IMG/VR virus record: IMGVR_UViG_3300020177_001482
Span: 1-64,000 of that record
Reading direction: 5' to 3' (one strand)
From: a virus
DNA length: 64,000 bases
The notes beneath the pieces are model-generated. The model was not told the origin of the DNA and did no database searches. It was given only the letters and a program-made list of their open reading frames with translations. This document shows positions 1-7,986 of this stretch, one piece after another. A program made the translations under genes and the position numbers. Within the stretch, counting starts at the first letter, position 1, and every line of letters begins with the position of its first letter.

Positions 1-2
1 GG

Positions 3-608
3 ATGGCACCTGCCAAGGACCTAGAACGTTTTGCGGAGACAGGATACAAAGAAGTGTTGGACGCAGACGCAACTCCAGGCACACTTGAGGATGGCAAACA
101 CAGGGTTTTCGTTGAGTTCGCGAGGGTTGAAGCGGTGGATCAACACATCAGGAAGTTCCTAGACGATCTCAAGAAACTCACAAACATAGAGACATTCGAA
201 TTCACGTATCACAAGAGGACCGTGCCATTCGAGGCCAGTGCCAAGAATCTAGCAGATGTACTGCCAAGGACACCAGAAGCATACAATCAAAAGATCAATT
301 CTCTGAAACTGGGAGAGATAAAGGATTTCTTTGACAGGTTCCAGATGATGGAATTCAAACTGGACAACAACATGTTGCAAATAAAGAAACAGAACGCCGA
401 CACATTGAAGTTCGAACTACACGCATTTGGATCAACCAACATGATCATGAACGAGATCAGGGCATTCAAACTAGACGAGTCAGCGATGAGCGAATGCATG
501 TACCTGACCAAATACTTTGGTCCATACCAGATCACCAAGACCACGGAAGACAGATTCATATTCAGCAAGGACGGTCAATCCGCCCTAATGAGCAAAGCAG
601 GTTGGTAA
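3..608 (+). CDS. Hypothetical protein, possibly 5'-truncated
   Basis: I do not recognise this protein. The reading frame is open from the left edge; the first Met is at base 3, so the true start may lie upstream of the window. It is 201 residues as seen, soluble, with mixed charge and no signal peptide or membrane segment. The second half (FDRFQMMEF, then FELHAFGSTN, then CMYLTKYFG) alternates hydrophobic and charged residues like an alpha/beta fold. It ends 35 bases before the endopeptidase gene and is separated from it by a late promoter, so it belongs to a different transcription unit or the end of a read-through one. A virion or morphogenesis role is possible but not shown. Confidence 0.6.
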   Translation: MAPAKDLERFAETGYKEVLDADATPGTLEDGKHRVFVEFARVEAVDQHIRKFLDDLKKLTNIETFEFTYHKRTVPFEASAKNLADVLPRTPEAYNQKINSLKLGEIKDFFDRFQMMEFKLDNNMLQIKKQNADTLKFELHAFGSTNMIMNEIRAFKLDESAMSECMYLTKYFGPYQITKTTEDRFIFSKDGQSALMSKAGW

Positions 609-629
609 TATTTAATATACGCACTTATT

Positions 630-637
630 GATAAATA
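630..637 (+). promoter_or_regulatory. T4-type late promoter core GATAAATA
   Basis: GATAAATA matches the T4 late -10 element (TATAAATA) at 7 of 8 bases. It ends 5 bases before the ATG at 643 and no Shine-Dalgarno sequence lies between. Inferred to drive the lysis cassette. Confidence 0.65.
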
Positions 638-642
638 AGTGT

Positions 643-1104
643 ATGAGATTAAGCACAAACTTCACACTAGCAGAATTCACAAAAAGCCAAACAGCGACTA
701 GGAAAGGCCTAGACAACACTCCAAGCGAAGAACACTTGGCAAGTGCAAAAGCACTGTTTGAAAATGTTGTACAGAAGGTCAGGGACAACTTCGGCCTAAC
801 AGTGATCAACTCGGGATACAGGGGACCAGCACTGAATGAAGCAGTGGGTGGTTCAAGTAAATCACAGCACTGCAAAGGTGAGGCGGCGGACATAGAATGT
901 CCAGGCACAGGCAATTACGATGTGGCCAAATGGATATCCGAGAACTGTGACTTCGATCAATTGATATTAGAATTCTACACACCAGGCATACCTGATTCCG
1001 GTTGGGTACACGTGTCATACAAGTCAGAGGGCAATCGTAAGAGCACCCTGACTGCCATGAAGGAAAACGGTAAAACTGTTTACAAGCCTGGTCTTATCCA
1101 ATAA
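643..1104 (+). CDS. M15 family zinc peptidase (probable endolysin)
   Basis: A 153-residue peptidase M15A-type domain, of the family that cleaves peptide bonds in peptidoglycan stems. The zinc-site pattern is visible: SQHCKGEAADIE (His and Asp ligands) near residues 76-87 and GWVHVSY (second His) near residue 122. There is no signal peptide, so it would need a holin or spanin system to reach the cell wall. The ATG at 643 is chosen over an upstream TTG at 628 because it sits just after a late promoter and starts the conserved domain cleanly (MRLSTNFTLAEF). The next two genes are a spanin pair, which supports an endolysin role. M15A domains can also occur in virion-associated lysins, so that alternative remains open. 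Confidence 0.85.
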   Translation: MRLSTNFTLAEFTKSQTATRKGLDNTPSEEHLASAKALFENVVQKVRDNFGLTVINSGYRGPALNEAVGGSSKSQHCKGEAADIECPGTGNYDVAKWISENCDFDQLILEFYTPGIPDSGWVHVSYKSEGNRKSTLTAMKENGKTVYKPGLIQ

Positions 1105-1107
1105 ATA
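1100..1107 (+). promoter_or_regulatory. Late promoter core AATAAATA
   Basis: Overlaps the TAA stop codon of the M15 peptidase gene (1102-1104) and ends 8 bases before the ATG at 1116. It matches TATAAATA at 7 of 8 positions. No Shine-Dalgarno is present downstream. Confidence 0.6.
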
Positions 1108-1115
1108 CGTACATT

Positions 1116-1589
1116 ATGTTTTCAACAATAAAGATGGCAATAGCCATAATGTTAATCACCGGTATAGCCGGTGCGGGTGTGTACGTGATGAAACTACGGG
1201 CGGACAACGCCACGCTGAAGGCCAATCAGATAGAACTGGAAAAAGGCATAGAAGCACAGACAAAGTTGATAGAACAACAGAAGGTGGACTTCGAGGCCAT
1301 AATGGAGAGCAACAAGAAACTCAATGCGTTGGTCATGACTTTCAAGAAGGATCTCGACGACCTGGACAAGCGTTTCAACAAGAAGAAAAGAGATTTCGGC
1401 AAACTTGCCATAGACAGGACGGAGGCCATCGAACGGATAATGAACAAGGGTTCTGTGAACGCCAAAAGGTGTGTTGAATTGGCATCAGGTGCAGAAAGAA
1501 CAGAAGCAGAAATCAAAGCAACAAGGAAATCGGAGATTAACCCAGAGTGCCCGGCACTGGCCAACCCAAATTATGTACCTTATGAATAA
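1116..1589 (+). CDS. Rz-like inner-membrane spanin (i-spanin)
   Basis: A 157-residue protein with one N-terminal membrane segment (about residues 7-27, MAIAIMLITGIAGAGVYVM), then a long predicted coiled coil (about residues 28-105) rich in Lys, Glu and Leu. This is the type II topology of i-spanins, which span the periplasm from the inner membrane and disrupt the outer membrane at lysis. The decisive context is the next gene, a small lipoprotein whose start overlaps this gene's 3' end by 8 bases, and the M15 peptidase just upstream. Spanin sequences diverge strongly, so the call rests on topology and gene order rather than sequence similarity. Confidence 0.75.
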   Translation: MFSTIKMAIAIMLITGIAGAGVYVMKLRADNATLKANQIELEKGIEAQTKLIEQQKVDFEAIMESNKKLNALVMTFKKDLDDLDKRFNKKKRDFGKLAIDRTEAIERIMNKGSVNAKRCVELASGAERTEAEIKATRKSEINPECPALANPNYVPYE

Positions 1590-1956
1590 AATTTTAGCAG
1601 TCGCATTAATACTTTTACTGACCGGTTGTGGAATAGGTGGAGAGAAGAGGATCAAACTGTTCACTGTTGAAGAACCTAGGCAGAAGTTGAACCTGCCAGA
1701 CCCAATGCCATTGACCCTGGAAGACATACGCTGGATCATAATCACTTCTGAGAATGCCGAACAGGTTTTCAAGAAACTGGAAGAGGCAGGAATAGATCCC
1801 GTGCTTTTTGGATTGACCGACAAGGACTACGAACTTCTATCCAAGAACTTTGCACAGATCAGACAGAAATTACAGGAAACAAATATCCTACTTGAGGAAT
1901 ACAAGAAATACTACGAAGGAACAGAGGAGAAGAAAGATGTGGACGTACAGAACTAA
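1582..1956 (+). CDS. Rz1-like outer-membrane lipoprotein spanin (o-spanin)
   Basis: A 124-residue lipoprotein. MNKILAVALILLLTGC gives a Lys-containing n-region, a hydrophobic core and a lipobox (LLTGC, lipidated Cys at residue 16). The ATG at 1582 is chosen because it begins exactly at this signal; the frame is open further upstream but that part has no signal sequence. It overlaps the i-spanin stop by 8 bases, as in separated or overlapped Rz/Rz1 pairs. The mature part is longer than lambda Rz1 and ends in a charged helix (KYYEGTEEKKD). It overlaps the SNase gene by 20 bases. Inferred to pair with the i-spanin across the periplasm. Confidence 0.75.
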   Translation: MNKILAVALILLLTGCGIGGEKRIKLFTVEEPRQKLNLPDPMPLTLEDIRWIIITSENAEQVFKKLEEAGIDPVLFGLTDKDYELLSKNFAQIRQKLQETNILLEEYKKYYEGTEEKKDVDVQN

Positions 1957-2371
1957 ATTAAGGAGAGTGGTGGATGGAGACACGGTAGATGTGGACATCG
2001 ACCTAGGCTTCGGCATATGGCAGATGAATGAACGTGTGAGGATCATGGGCATAGACACACCGGAATCAAGAACCAGAGACAAAATTGAAAAGAAATTTGG
2101 ATTGGCCGCAAAAGCCAAACTTAAATCACTGCTGGGGCAAAACCCTGTGTTACAGACAACGATCAGCAAGAAAGGTGAGGACATGAAGGGCAAGTTCGGA
2201 AGGGTGCTTGGAGACTTCATCATAGACGGCAAACAGGTATCACAGATAATGTGCAAGGAAGGTCACGCAGTTGCATACTTTGGTGGTGCGAAAGCAGATG
2301 TACAGAAACAACACATGAAGAACAGGAAGAAACTGGTAGAAGCAGGTGTTGTCAAAGGTGCGATCGAATAA
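1937..2371 (+). CDS. Staphylococcal-nuclease-like (TNase) endonuclease
   Basis: A 144-residue SNase-fold protein. Key motifs are VVDGDTVDVDID (calcium-site Asp residues), RIMGIDTPES (catalytic Arg and Glu) and GKFGRVLGD (second catalytic Arg). The family hydrolyses DNA or RNA with Ca2+. The ATG at 1937 is selected because it begins the first strand of the domain (MWTYRTKLRRVVDGD), although the frame is open upstream. It overlaps the o-spanin gene by 20 bases, so it is probably translated from the same late mRNA. No signal peptide is visible. It could degrade host nucleic acid late in infection; that is inference. Confidence 0.85.
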   Translation: MWTYRTKLRRVVDGDTVDVDIDLGFGIWQMNERVRIMGIDTPESRTRDKIEKKFGLAAKAKLKSLLGQNPVLQTTISKKGEDMKGKFGRVLGDFIIDGKQVSQIMCKEGHAVAYFGGAKADVQKQHMKNRKKLVEAGVVKGAIE

Positions 2372-2374
2372 ATA
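2367..2374 (+). promoter_or_regulatory. Late promoter core AATAAATA
   Basis: Overlaps the SNase stop codon (2369-2371). Unlike most late promoters here it leaves a 22-base leader with a Shine-Dalgarno (GAGGAG) before the ATG at 2397. Confidence 0.6.
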
Positions 2375-2396
2375 CGCACATTAACGAGGAGAGTAA

Positions 2397-2987
2397 ATGG
2401 AACTATTAATAACACTAGCAATGAAATTTTGGCAATGGACCGTGCTTATCGCAGTCGTGATCATCGCCGCAATCTTAAATGCTTTAGACAAAAGAAAAAA
2501 ACCTAATTTAAAATTCAACTTCAAAGGAATGCCGAAGTTACAGCCCGTGCCGATCAAGACCAAAGGCAAGGGATTCTGGAAAGGAATCGCCATGTGGTTG
2601 TTATCAACAAGGAACTGGGTGCTGACGGATGACTGGAAGTACAACATAGACGGAAAAGAATATGTTATCCCAGCAGGATTCCAATTTGATGGTGCAAGTA
2701 TTCCCAAGTTCCTAAGGACTTTCTTCTCTCCGGTTGGTGTTTTACTAATGGGTGGTTTGGTACACGACTACGCATACAAATACAAAACATTGTTAGAAGC
2801 AAATAAAAAGAAGACAATGGGTGAGTTGACTCAGAAGAGGGCAGACGAGATCTTCAGAGACATCAACATAATCGTTAACGGTTTCTACTCTATGAACTAC
2901 CTTGCGTACTGGTCATTGAGGATCGGTGGCTTCGTTGCTTGGAATGGTCACAGAAAAAGAGACGCTAAAATCAAAGGTGTGAAATAA
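2397..2987 (+). CDS. DUF1353 family membrane-anchored protein
   Basis: 196 residues. An N-terminal membrane segment (about residues 14-29, WTVLIAVVIIAAILNAL) precedes a domain with the DUF1353 hallmarks: FQFDGASIPKFL near residues 98-109 and GGLVHDYAYKY near 121-131, followed by a helix with RADEIF. DUF1353 proteins are common in phages and often sit near lysis genes; their activity is not established. The His-Asp pair and the nearby Asp-Glu suggest a metal or hydrolytic site, which is inference. The start has a good GAGGAG ribosome site. The stop overlaps the next ATG by one base (TAATG), so the two are translationally coupled. Confidence 0.75.
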   Translation: MELLITLAMKFWQWTVLIAVVIIAAILNALDKRKKPNLKFNFKGMPKLQPVPIKTKGKGFWKGIAMWLLSTRNWVLTDDWKYNIDGKEYVIPAGFQFDGASIPKFLRTFFSPVGVLLMGGLVHDYAYKYKTLLEANKKKTMGELTQKRADEIFRDINIIVNGFYSMNYLAYWSLRIGGFVAWNGHRKRDAKIKGVK

Positions 2988-3325
2988 TGGCCGAGCAATT
3001 GAAAGAAGACAAGTTGGTTGTTCCGTCGGGCACTGACACAGCAAAGAAAAAGGTTTCTGTTGAACTTGAAGTAGATACCAGTGTCAAAGATCTAGGACCA
3101 AACCCATATGCTAAATTAATTCACCTGGCAAGAGCAGTAGACAGTTGGAGAATATTTCCAAGGGTTTTTATCACAACATACATTATACTTTTATACAAGT
3201 GTGTGATATGGTACATGGATCTACCTGCACCAACTATGGAACAGTCAGGTTTAATATCTATTGTCGTAGGTGCTGGGGCGGCCTGGTTTGGACTATACAC
3301 CGGTTCAAGTAAAAAGTCCAAGTAA
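2987..3325 (+). CDS. Small membrane protein, possible holin
   Basis: 112 residues with a hydrophilic N-terminal half (about residues 1-50), two membrane segments (about 58-75, VFITTYIILLYKCVIWY, and 87-104, GLISIVVGAGAAWFGLY) and a short Lys-rich tail (SSKKSK). Two membrane helices with a basic C-terminus near an endolysin and spanins is compatible with a class II-type holin, but the long N-terminal domain is unusual and no holin family is recognised. Coupled to the DUF1353 gene by a TAATG overlap. If it is not the holin, no better candidate lies between 0.6 and 3.4 kb. Confidence 0.6.
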   Translation: MAEQLKEDKLVVPSGTDTAKKKVSVELEVDTSVKDLGPNPYAKLIHLARAVDSWRIFPRVFITTYIILLYKCVIWYMDLPAPTMEQSGLISIVVGAGAAWFGLYTGSSKKSK

Positions 3326-3336
3326 TTACCACCGCG

Positions 3337-3362
3337 TTGACAAACGCACAATCTAGTATAAA
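3337..3362 (+). promoter_or_regulatory. Possible sigma70-type promoter (short spacer)
   Basis: TTGACA at 3337-3342 and TATAAA at 3357-3362, with only 14 bases between. The spacer is shorter than the usual 16-18, so activity is uncertain. It lies in the 46-base gap before dnaJ, the natural place for a promoter of the dnaJ-deformylase-clpA operon. Confidence 0.35.
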
Positions 3363-3371
3363 ATATTAGTA

Positions 3372-4247
3372 ATGAAGAATTATTATGACGTGCTAGGTGT
3401 GAATGAACAAAGCACCAGTGCGGAGATCACGAAAGCATTCAAGGACCTGGCCAAGAAACATCACCCAGACAGGGGCGGTGACAAGGACCGGTTCCAGGAG
3501 ATCAGCGAAGCACACGACACACTGAAGAACTCACAGAAGAGACACGACTACGACACAATGCGTAAGTTCGGCAACGCCAACACCGGAGGTGGACAGCATC
3601 CGTTCTTCAACGAGGACATATTCGGTGACTTCTTCTCAGGTTTCCAGGGTGGGGACATGGATTTCGGAGGCAGTTTTAATTTCACACGTGGACCGGGAGG
3701 TGAGAGGATATTCAGACAGAACAGAGCACAGACCAGGGGCAACAGGAACGTACAGGTGAGAATGGCCATAAGCATCAAAGAAGCCATGACCAAGAGTGAA
3801 AAGACCATCAACTACAAACTGCCCAGTGGTCGTGAAGAGTTTGCAACCGTGAATATTCCAGCGGGTGTGCAACACGGTGTCACATTCAAGTACGCGGGCA
3901 TGGGAGATGATTCCATAAAGAATTTGCCACGTGGAGATCTCATGGTCGTGATGAGTGTTCTGGACTCAGACGGTTACACACGCAAGGGCAATGATCTATA
4001 CACAGACAAGACCATAGACTGTTTCCAAGCAGTGCGTGGACATGAATTCAATCTTAAGACACTGGAAGACAAAATAATAAAAGTGAAAGTACCGTCAGGC
4101 ACACAACCCAACACCATACTACAGGTGAAGGGCCAGGGAATGCCCGTACACAAGACAATTGGCATACGTGGAAACCTCTATGTAAAGGTACACATACTGA
4201 TACCACAACTGAGTGCCGCTGACTTGAAGAAGATAAAGGACCTATGA
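3372..4247 (+). CDS. DnaJ-type co-chaperone (CbpA-like, no zinc finger)
   Basis: 291 residues. The J domain occupies residues 1-68 with the HPD tripeptide in KKHHPDRGGDK, needed to stimulate DnaK ATPase. A Gly/Phe-rich linker follows (about 70-115), then the two beta-barrel substrate-binding domains of DnaJ_C (about 125-285). The four CxxCxGxG zinc motifs of true DnaJ are absent, so it is CbpA-like and may have narrower client binding. It is the first of a coupled set: its stop overlaps the deformylase ATG by four bases (ATGA), and clpA follows. A phage J protein would recruit host DnaK to phage proteins or client complexes. Confidence 0.92.
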   Translation: MKNYYDVLGVNEQSTSAEITKAFKDLAKKHHPDRGGDKDRFQEISEAHDTLKNSQKRHDYDTMRKFGNANTGGGQHPFFNEDIFGDFFSGFQGGDMDFGGSFNFTRGPGGERIFRQNRAQTRGNRNVQVRMAISIKEAMTKSEKTINYKLPSGREEFATVNIPAGVQHGVTFKYAGMGDDSIKNLPRGDLMVVMSVLDSDGYTRKGNDLYTDKTIDCFQAVRGHEFNLKTLEDKIIKVKVPSGTQPNTILQVKGQGMPVHKTIGIRGNLYVKVHILIPQLSAADLKKIKDL

Positions 4248-4738
4248 TACAAGTATTCCAATACCCACACGAAACACTTATGCAAGTAAGCACAGAATGG
4301 AAATCTGAGGACAGCATCGTAGGGTATGACGATGTTGAAAGATTCGAGACGGACATGATCAAATTGATGTTGGACGAACGTGGAATGGGACTCGCGGCCA
4401 ACCAGATAGGAATTACCAAAAGATTCTTCGCGATAGGCCATGACTCATTTGACACATTCCAAAAACATGCTATAATTTGGAACCCACAGGTGATAAATTC
4501 TAGTGAGGAGAAAGTGATCGATATTGAAGGATGTCTTTCTTTCAAAAATGTATTTGTTAAAGTGGAGAGACCAAAAGTTATAGAAGTGCAATATGAAACA
4601 ACACAAGGCAAAACAAGATTCGCAAAACTCGACGGGATGGAGTCCAAGTGCTTCCAGCATGAACTTGATCACCTTGATGGTATTACGTTTAATAAAAGAG
4701 TATCGAAATTACGATGGCAAATGGCAAACAAAGGATAG
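4244..4738 (+). CDS. def: Peptide deformylase
   Basis: 164 residues with all three deformylase motifs: GMGLAANQIG (residues 47-56), EGCLSF (95-100, metal ligand Cys97) and QHELDHLDG (138-146, ligands His139 and His143, catalytic Glu140). The enzyme removes the formyl group from nascent N-terminal Met. Compared with bacterial forms it is compact and lacks the long C-terminal helix. Phage deformylases are known in marine phages, where they are thought to keep up with translation demand; the relevant targets here are unknown. Overlaps dnaJ by four bases; clpA begins three bases after its stop. Confidence 0.93.
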   Translation: MIQVFQYPHETLMQVSTEWKSEDSIVGYDDVERFETDMIKLMLDERGMGLAANQIGITKRFFAIGHDSFDTFQKHAIIWNPQVINSSEEKVIDIEGCLSFKNVFVKVERPKVIEVQYETTQGKTRFAKLDGMESKCFQHELDHLDGITFNKRVSKLRWQMANKG

Positions 4739-4741
4739 AAA

Positions 4742-7087
4742 ATGTTAGAAGCAAATGAAGGACTAGAGAACATATTTGAGAACGCAGTCAAAGAAGCAGA
4801 GAAGAGGAGACACGAGTACGTCACAATAGAACACGTGTTACTGTCTCTGATTAAGGACCAAAACATTGGCACGGTGTTGCACGACTTCAAAGTGCAAGTC
4901 GGTGCGTTGATAAAAGATGTAGAAGATTATCTTGACACCAAGTGCAATGACATCGTGGCCAAAGGGTCAGAACCAATGACCCCTCGTAAGACAGCATCAC
5001 TGGAGAGACTGATGAACAGGGCATTCACACAGGCCTTGTTCCAGGGCAGACAGGATGTGAGTTCCGTAGACATATTGATATCAATATTTTCAGAGAAGAA
5101 AAGTTATGCGGCATTCTTCCTTAAAAAACATCAGGTCAACAAACAAGATCTAATTGACCTTGTGTCAACAGAGACCATACTAGATGAGGGCATGGCAGGC
5201 ATGGGAGGTCCAGGTGAGGCAGGGCCAGAGCAGAAACTGAGACCCAACCAAGCGGACAGGATACTAAAGAGTTACTGTGAGAACTTGAACCAGAAATACT
5301 TTGACAAGAAGATTGATCCTGTGATAGGTAGGGAACAAGAAACGGAAGATCTAAAACAGATATTAGCAAGAAGGAACAAGAACAATGTTCTTATCGTTGG
5401 TGACCCCGGTGTTGGTAAGACAGCGGTTGTAGAAGGACTGGCAAGAAGGATTGCGAAGAACAAGGATGATGTGCCAGAATACTTGAAGGATCACATTGTT
5501 TGGAGCCTTGATGTAAACAGCCTTATAGCAGGCAGTAAATTCAGAGGTGACTTCGAAGAGAGATTGAAATTAGTCGTGAACGCACTAGACCAAAAGGGCA
5601 AAAGCATACTGTTCATAGACGAAGCACACATGATAGTGGGTGCTGGCGCAACTGGTCAAGGCAACAACATGGACATGGCAAACATGCTTAAACCTGCACT
5701 GCTAAAAGGTTCAATAAAAGTACTTGCATCAACCACTTGGGAAGAATACAGGAAATACTTTGAAAAGGACAGAGCATTGATGAGGAGATTCCAAAGATTA
5801 CAAGTGGGAGAACCTAGCAAAGAGACAGCAGTAAAAATATTGAAAGGTGTGAAACAGTACTACGAGCAATTCCACAACTGTACAATAACAGACGAGGCCT
5901 GTGAGGACGCTGTGGACTACTCAACAAAATTCATCGCTGACAAGAAACTGCCAGACAAGGCCATAGATGTGATTGATGTAGCATGTGCTAGATTGAGACT
6001 CAATGGAGTCAAAGACGGCAAAATTGATCACGAGGAGATCATACACGAGATAAGTGTGATGACAGGTATCAGCATCGAACAATTGAGTCAAAAGCAGGCA
6101 AGTAATCTTAAAACACTAGAAGAGAAGATGAAACTGCAGGTTTATGGACAGGACAAAGCAATCAACACCATCACAGACAAGATACTAGTTGCCAGAGCAG
6201 GCTTGAAAAGTCTCACTAAGCCAGTTGGATCATTCTTGTTCCTAGGACCAACAGGATGTGGTAAGACTGAAACTGCAAAGCAATTGGCTAAAACACTGGG
6301 TGTTGAATTGATAAGATTTGACATGTCAGAGTACCAAGAGAAACATTCAATCGCAAAACTGATAGGATCACCTCCAGGTTATGTTGGTTATGAGGATTCA
6401 AACATGGGTGGTGGAATGTTCATCAATGAAGTTGAGAAGAATCCACACGCGGTTGTATTGTTTGACGAGATCGAGAAAGCACACAGAGATGTGTCAAACA
6501 TGCTGTTGCAGGTCATGGACTACGGTACGGTGACTGGATCCAACGGCAAGAAAGCAGACTGTAGGAACATCACACTGATAATGACCTCCAACCTGGGTGC
6601 AGAAGAGAATGAGAGGAACAACATCGGGTTTGGTAAGAGCGAGAGAACAGGCGAGGACGACAAAGCACTCAAGAAGTTCTTCCCACCGGAGTTCAGGAAC
6701 AGACTGGATGCTGTGATCAAATTTGACAAATTAAGCAAAGACACCATGAAGTCTGTGGTCAAGAAGTTCTTGCTGGAACTAAACACAATGACCATGGAGA
6801 AAGATGTGGAAGTCAACGCCACAGATGACGCAATAGAATTCTTGATGACGAAAGGCTTTGATGCCAAATTGGGTGCGAGGCCTTTACAACGTGTGATAGA
6901 TGACGAGATCAAGAAACCGTTGAGTAAGATGATGTTGTTTGGAGAACTGACAGAAGGAGGCATGGTCGAGGTTGGACTTTCCGATGACATTGTGCCTAAA
7001 CTCACAGTGAATTTCAAGGCCAAGAAGGAACCAAAAGTTATCGATCAGTTCAAACCTAAAGTGTCTGATGAGAAAAAATCACAATAA
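4742..7087 (+). CDS. clpA: ClpA-type AAA+ unfoldase
   Basis: 781 residues, close to bacterial ClpA (about 750). Order: Clp N-domain repeats (1-145), AAA1 with Walker A GDPGVGKT (about 220-227) and Walker B SILFIDEAH, AAA2 with Walker A GPTGCGKT (about 503-510) and Walker B VLFDEIE, then a D2-small domain. There is no ClpB-type middle coiled coil. The loop at residues 628-630 reads IGF, the tripeptide that docks on ClpP, so the protein could use host ClpP; no clpP is present in the window. Its 3' end overlaps the next gene by 20 bases. Likely role: unfolding host or phage proteins for degradation, together with the J protein. Confidence 0.93.
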   Translation: MLEANEGLENIFENAVKEAEKRRHEYVTIEHVLLSLIKDQNIGTVLHDFKVQVGALIKDVEDYLDTKCNDIVAKGSEPMTPRKTASLERLMNRAFTQALFQGRQDVSSVDILISIFSEKKSYAAFFLKKHQVNKQDLIDLVSTETILDEGMAGMGGPGEAGPEQKLRPNQADRILKSYCENLNQKYFDKKIDPVIGREQETEDLKQILARRNKNNVLIVGDPGVGKTAVVEGLARRIAKNKDDVPEYLKDHIVWSLDVNSLIAGSKFRGDFEERLKLVVNALDQKGKSILFIDEAHMIVGAGATGQGNNMDMANMLKPALLKGSIKVLASTTWEEYRKYFEKDRALMRRFQRLQVGEPSKETAVKILKGVKQYYEQFHNCTITDEACEDAVDYSTKFIADKKLPDKAIDVIDVACARLRLNGVKDGKIDHEEIIHEISVMTGISIEQLSQKQASNLKTLEEKMKLQVYGQDKAINTITDKILVARAGLKSLTKPVGSFLFLGPTGCGKTETAKQLAKTLGVELIRFDMSEYQEKHSIAKLIGSPPGYVGYEDSNMGGGMFINEVEKNPHAVVLFDEIEKAHRDVSNMLLQVMDYGTVTGSNGKKADCRNITLIMTSNLGAEENERNNIGFGKSERTGEDDKALKKFFPPEFRNRLDAVIKFDKLSKDTMKSVVKKFLLELNTMTMEKDVEVNATDDAIEFLMTKGFDAKLGARPLQRVIDDEIKKPLSKMMLFGELTEGGMVEVGLSDDIVPKLTVNFKAKKEPKVIDQFKPKVSDEKKSQ

Positions 7088-7709
7088 GTTGTACTACGGC
7101 AAGTACAGGCACAAGACGGTGTTCAAACTGCCTGGTAGCCTGATGTTCTATCCCACAACGGATGAGCACCTAATGAAGTTGAAAAACGACTACAAGGACC
7201 TGCCTGACATCAATCATCTGGCCAGTTTCATAATGGCCAACAGGAGTAACGTGAAGTTCCGTATGCAGGACAGGAAGACCATATTCTATTCTGATCTAGA
7301 CAAGTCGCAGGAATTGATAGAACGTTTCTGGGATTTCTGGGTTGGCTCTGAGACTGTCGACCCCAAGTTCACAAATTTAGGAAAAGACACTGTTGGTTGT
7401 ACCAGACTGCCACACGGCAAGTACAAGTACCAGGTGTACCTGAAGAAAGACGCACAGGTACTGATGACGGACGCACAGAAGAAGAACCTATGGCAGTTCC
7501 TAGAGAGGAACGTTGATGACTGCTTGGTAACCAACTACAACATAATAGACTTCTTGGAGAACAAGTCTCCATACTGCTTTGGTGGTTACTTCTATGTCAA
7601 AGAAGAGAAGTACCTGACCCCAATTTATATGCTGGCACAACAGGCCATAGACAAAGTAATTCAATTCAGAAAGGTGAAAAATGGAAGCAATAAAAAAACT
7701 ACGAGATAA
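7068..7709 (+). CDS. Conserved phage-type hypothetical protein
   Basis: 213 residues, soluble, basic at both ends (MRKNHNKLYYGKYRHK and KKTTR). I do not recognise a domain. Aromatic clusters (WDFWVG, YCFGGYFYV) suggest a compact alpha/beta fold. The ATG lies 20 bases inside clpA, and its own end overlaps the next small gene by 29 bases, so it is expressed within the clpA operon. No signal or membrane segment. Confidence 0.7.
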   Translation: MRKNHNKLYYGKYRHKTVFKLPGSLMFYPTTDEHLMKLKNDYKDLPDINHLASFIMANRSNVKFRMQDRKTIFYSDLDKSQELIERFWDFWVGSETVDPKFTNLGKDTVGCTRLPHGKYKYQVYLKKDAQVLMTDAQKKNLWQFLERNVDDCLVTNYNIIDFLENKSPYCFGGYFYVKEEKYLTPIYMLAQQAIDKVIQFRKVKNGSNKKTTR

Positions 7710-7977
7710 GAAAATATTCAATGATCAGAGCATCGTTGAGAGCATGATACAGAAGAACTGGATGGGCTCTCCCGTCATAAAAAGAAGTCTGTTGAGAGTG
7801 AGAAAAGTTAGGGAAGACGACTGTGTGTGCGAAGAACTTGGAGAGGCAGATGGCAAATCCTACAAAATCAAATACATCAACATACTCACAGTGGACGGAC
7901 AGGAGCCAAACGAACTTGCGGCCGTATACGGACTGGGTCCAAAAACAGCAAGATTCAAAAGGAAAAATACTGAATAA
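7681..7977 (+). CDS. Hypothetical protein
   Basis: 98 residues with no recognised domain. It is charged, with a KxxKIKYINILTVDGQEP beta stretch near residues 60-77. The start at 7681 is preceded by GAAAGGTGAAAA, a weak ribosome site, and lies 29 bases inside the previous gene. The stop codon is part of the late promoter for the next gene. Probably the last gene of the dnaJ-clpA unit. Confidence 0.65.
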   Translation: MEAIKKLRDKKIFNDQSIVESMIQKNWMGSPVIKRSLLRVRKVREDDCVCEELGEADGKSYKIKYINILTVDGQEPNELAAVYGLGPKTARFKRKNTE

Positions 7978-7980
7978 ATA
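7973..7980 (+). promoter_or_regulatory. Late promoter core AATAAATA
   Basis: Contains the stop codon of the preceding gene (7975-7977) and ends 6 bases before the ATG at 7987, with no Shine-Dalgarno in between. Confidence 0.62.
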
Positions 7981-7986
7981 ACAACG

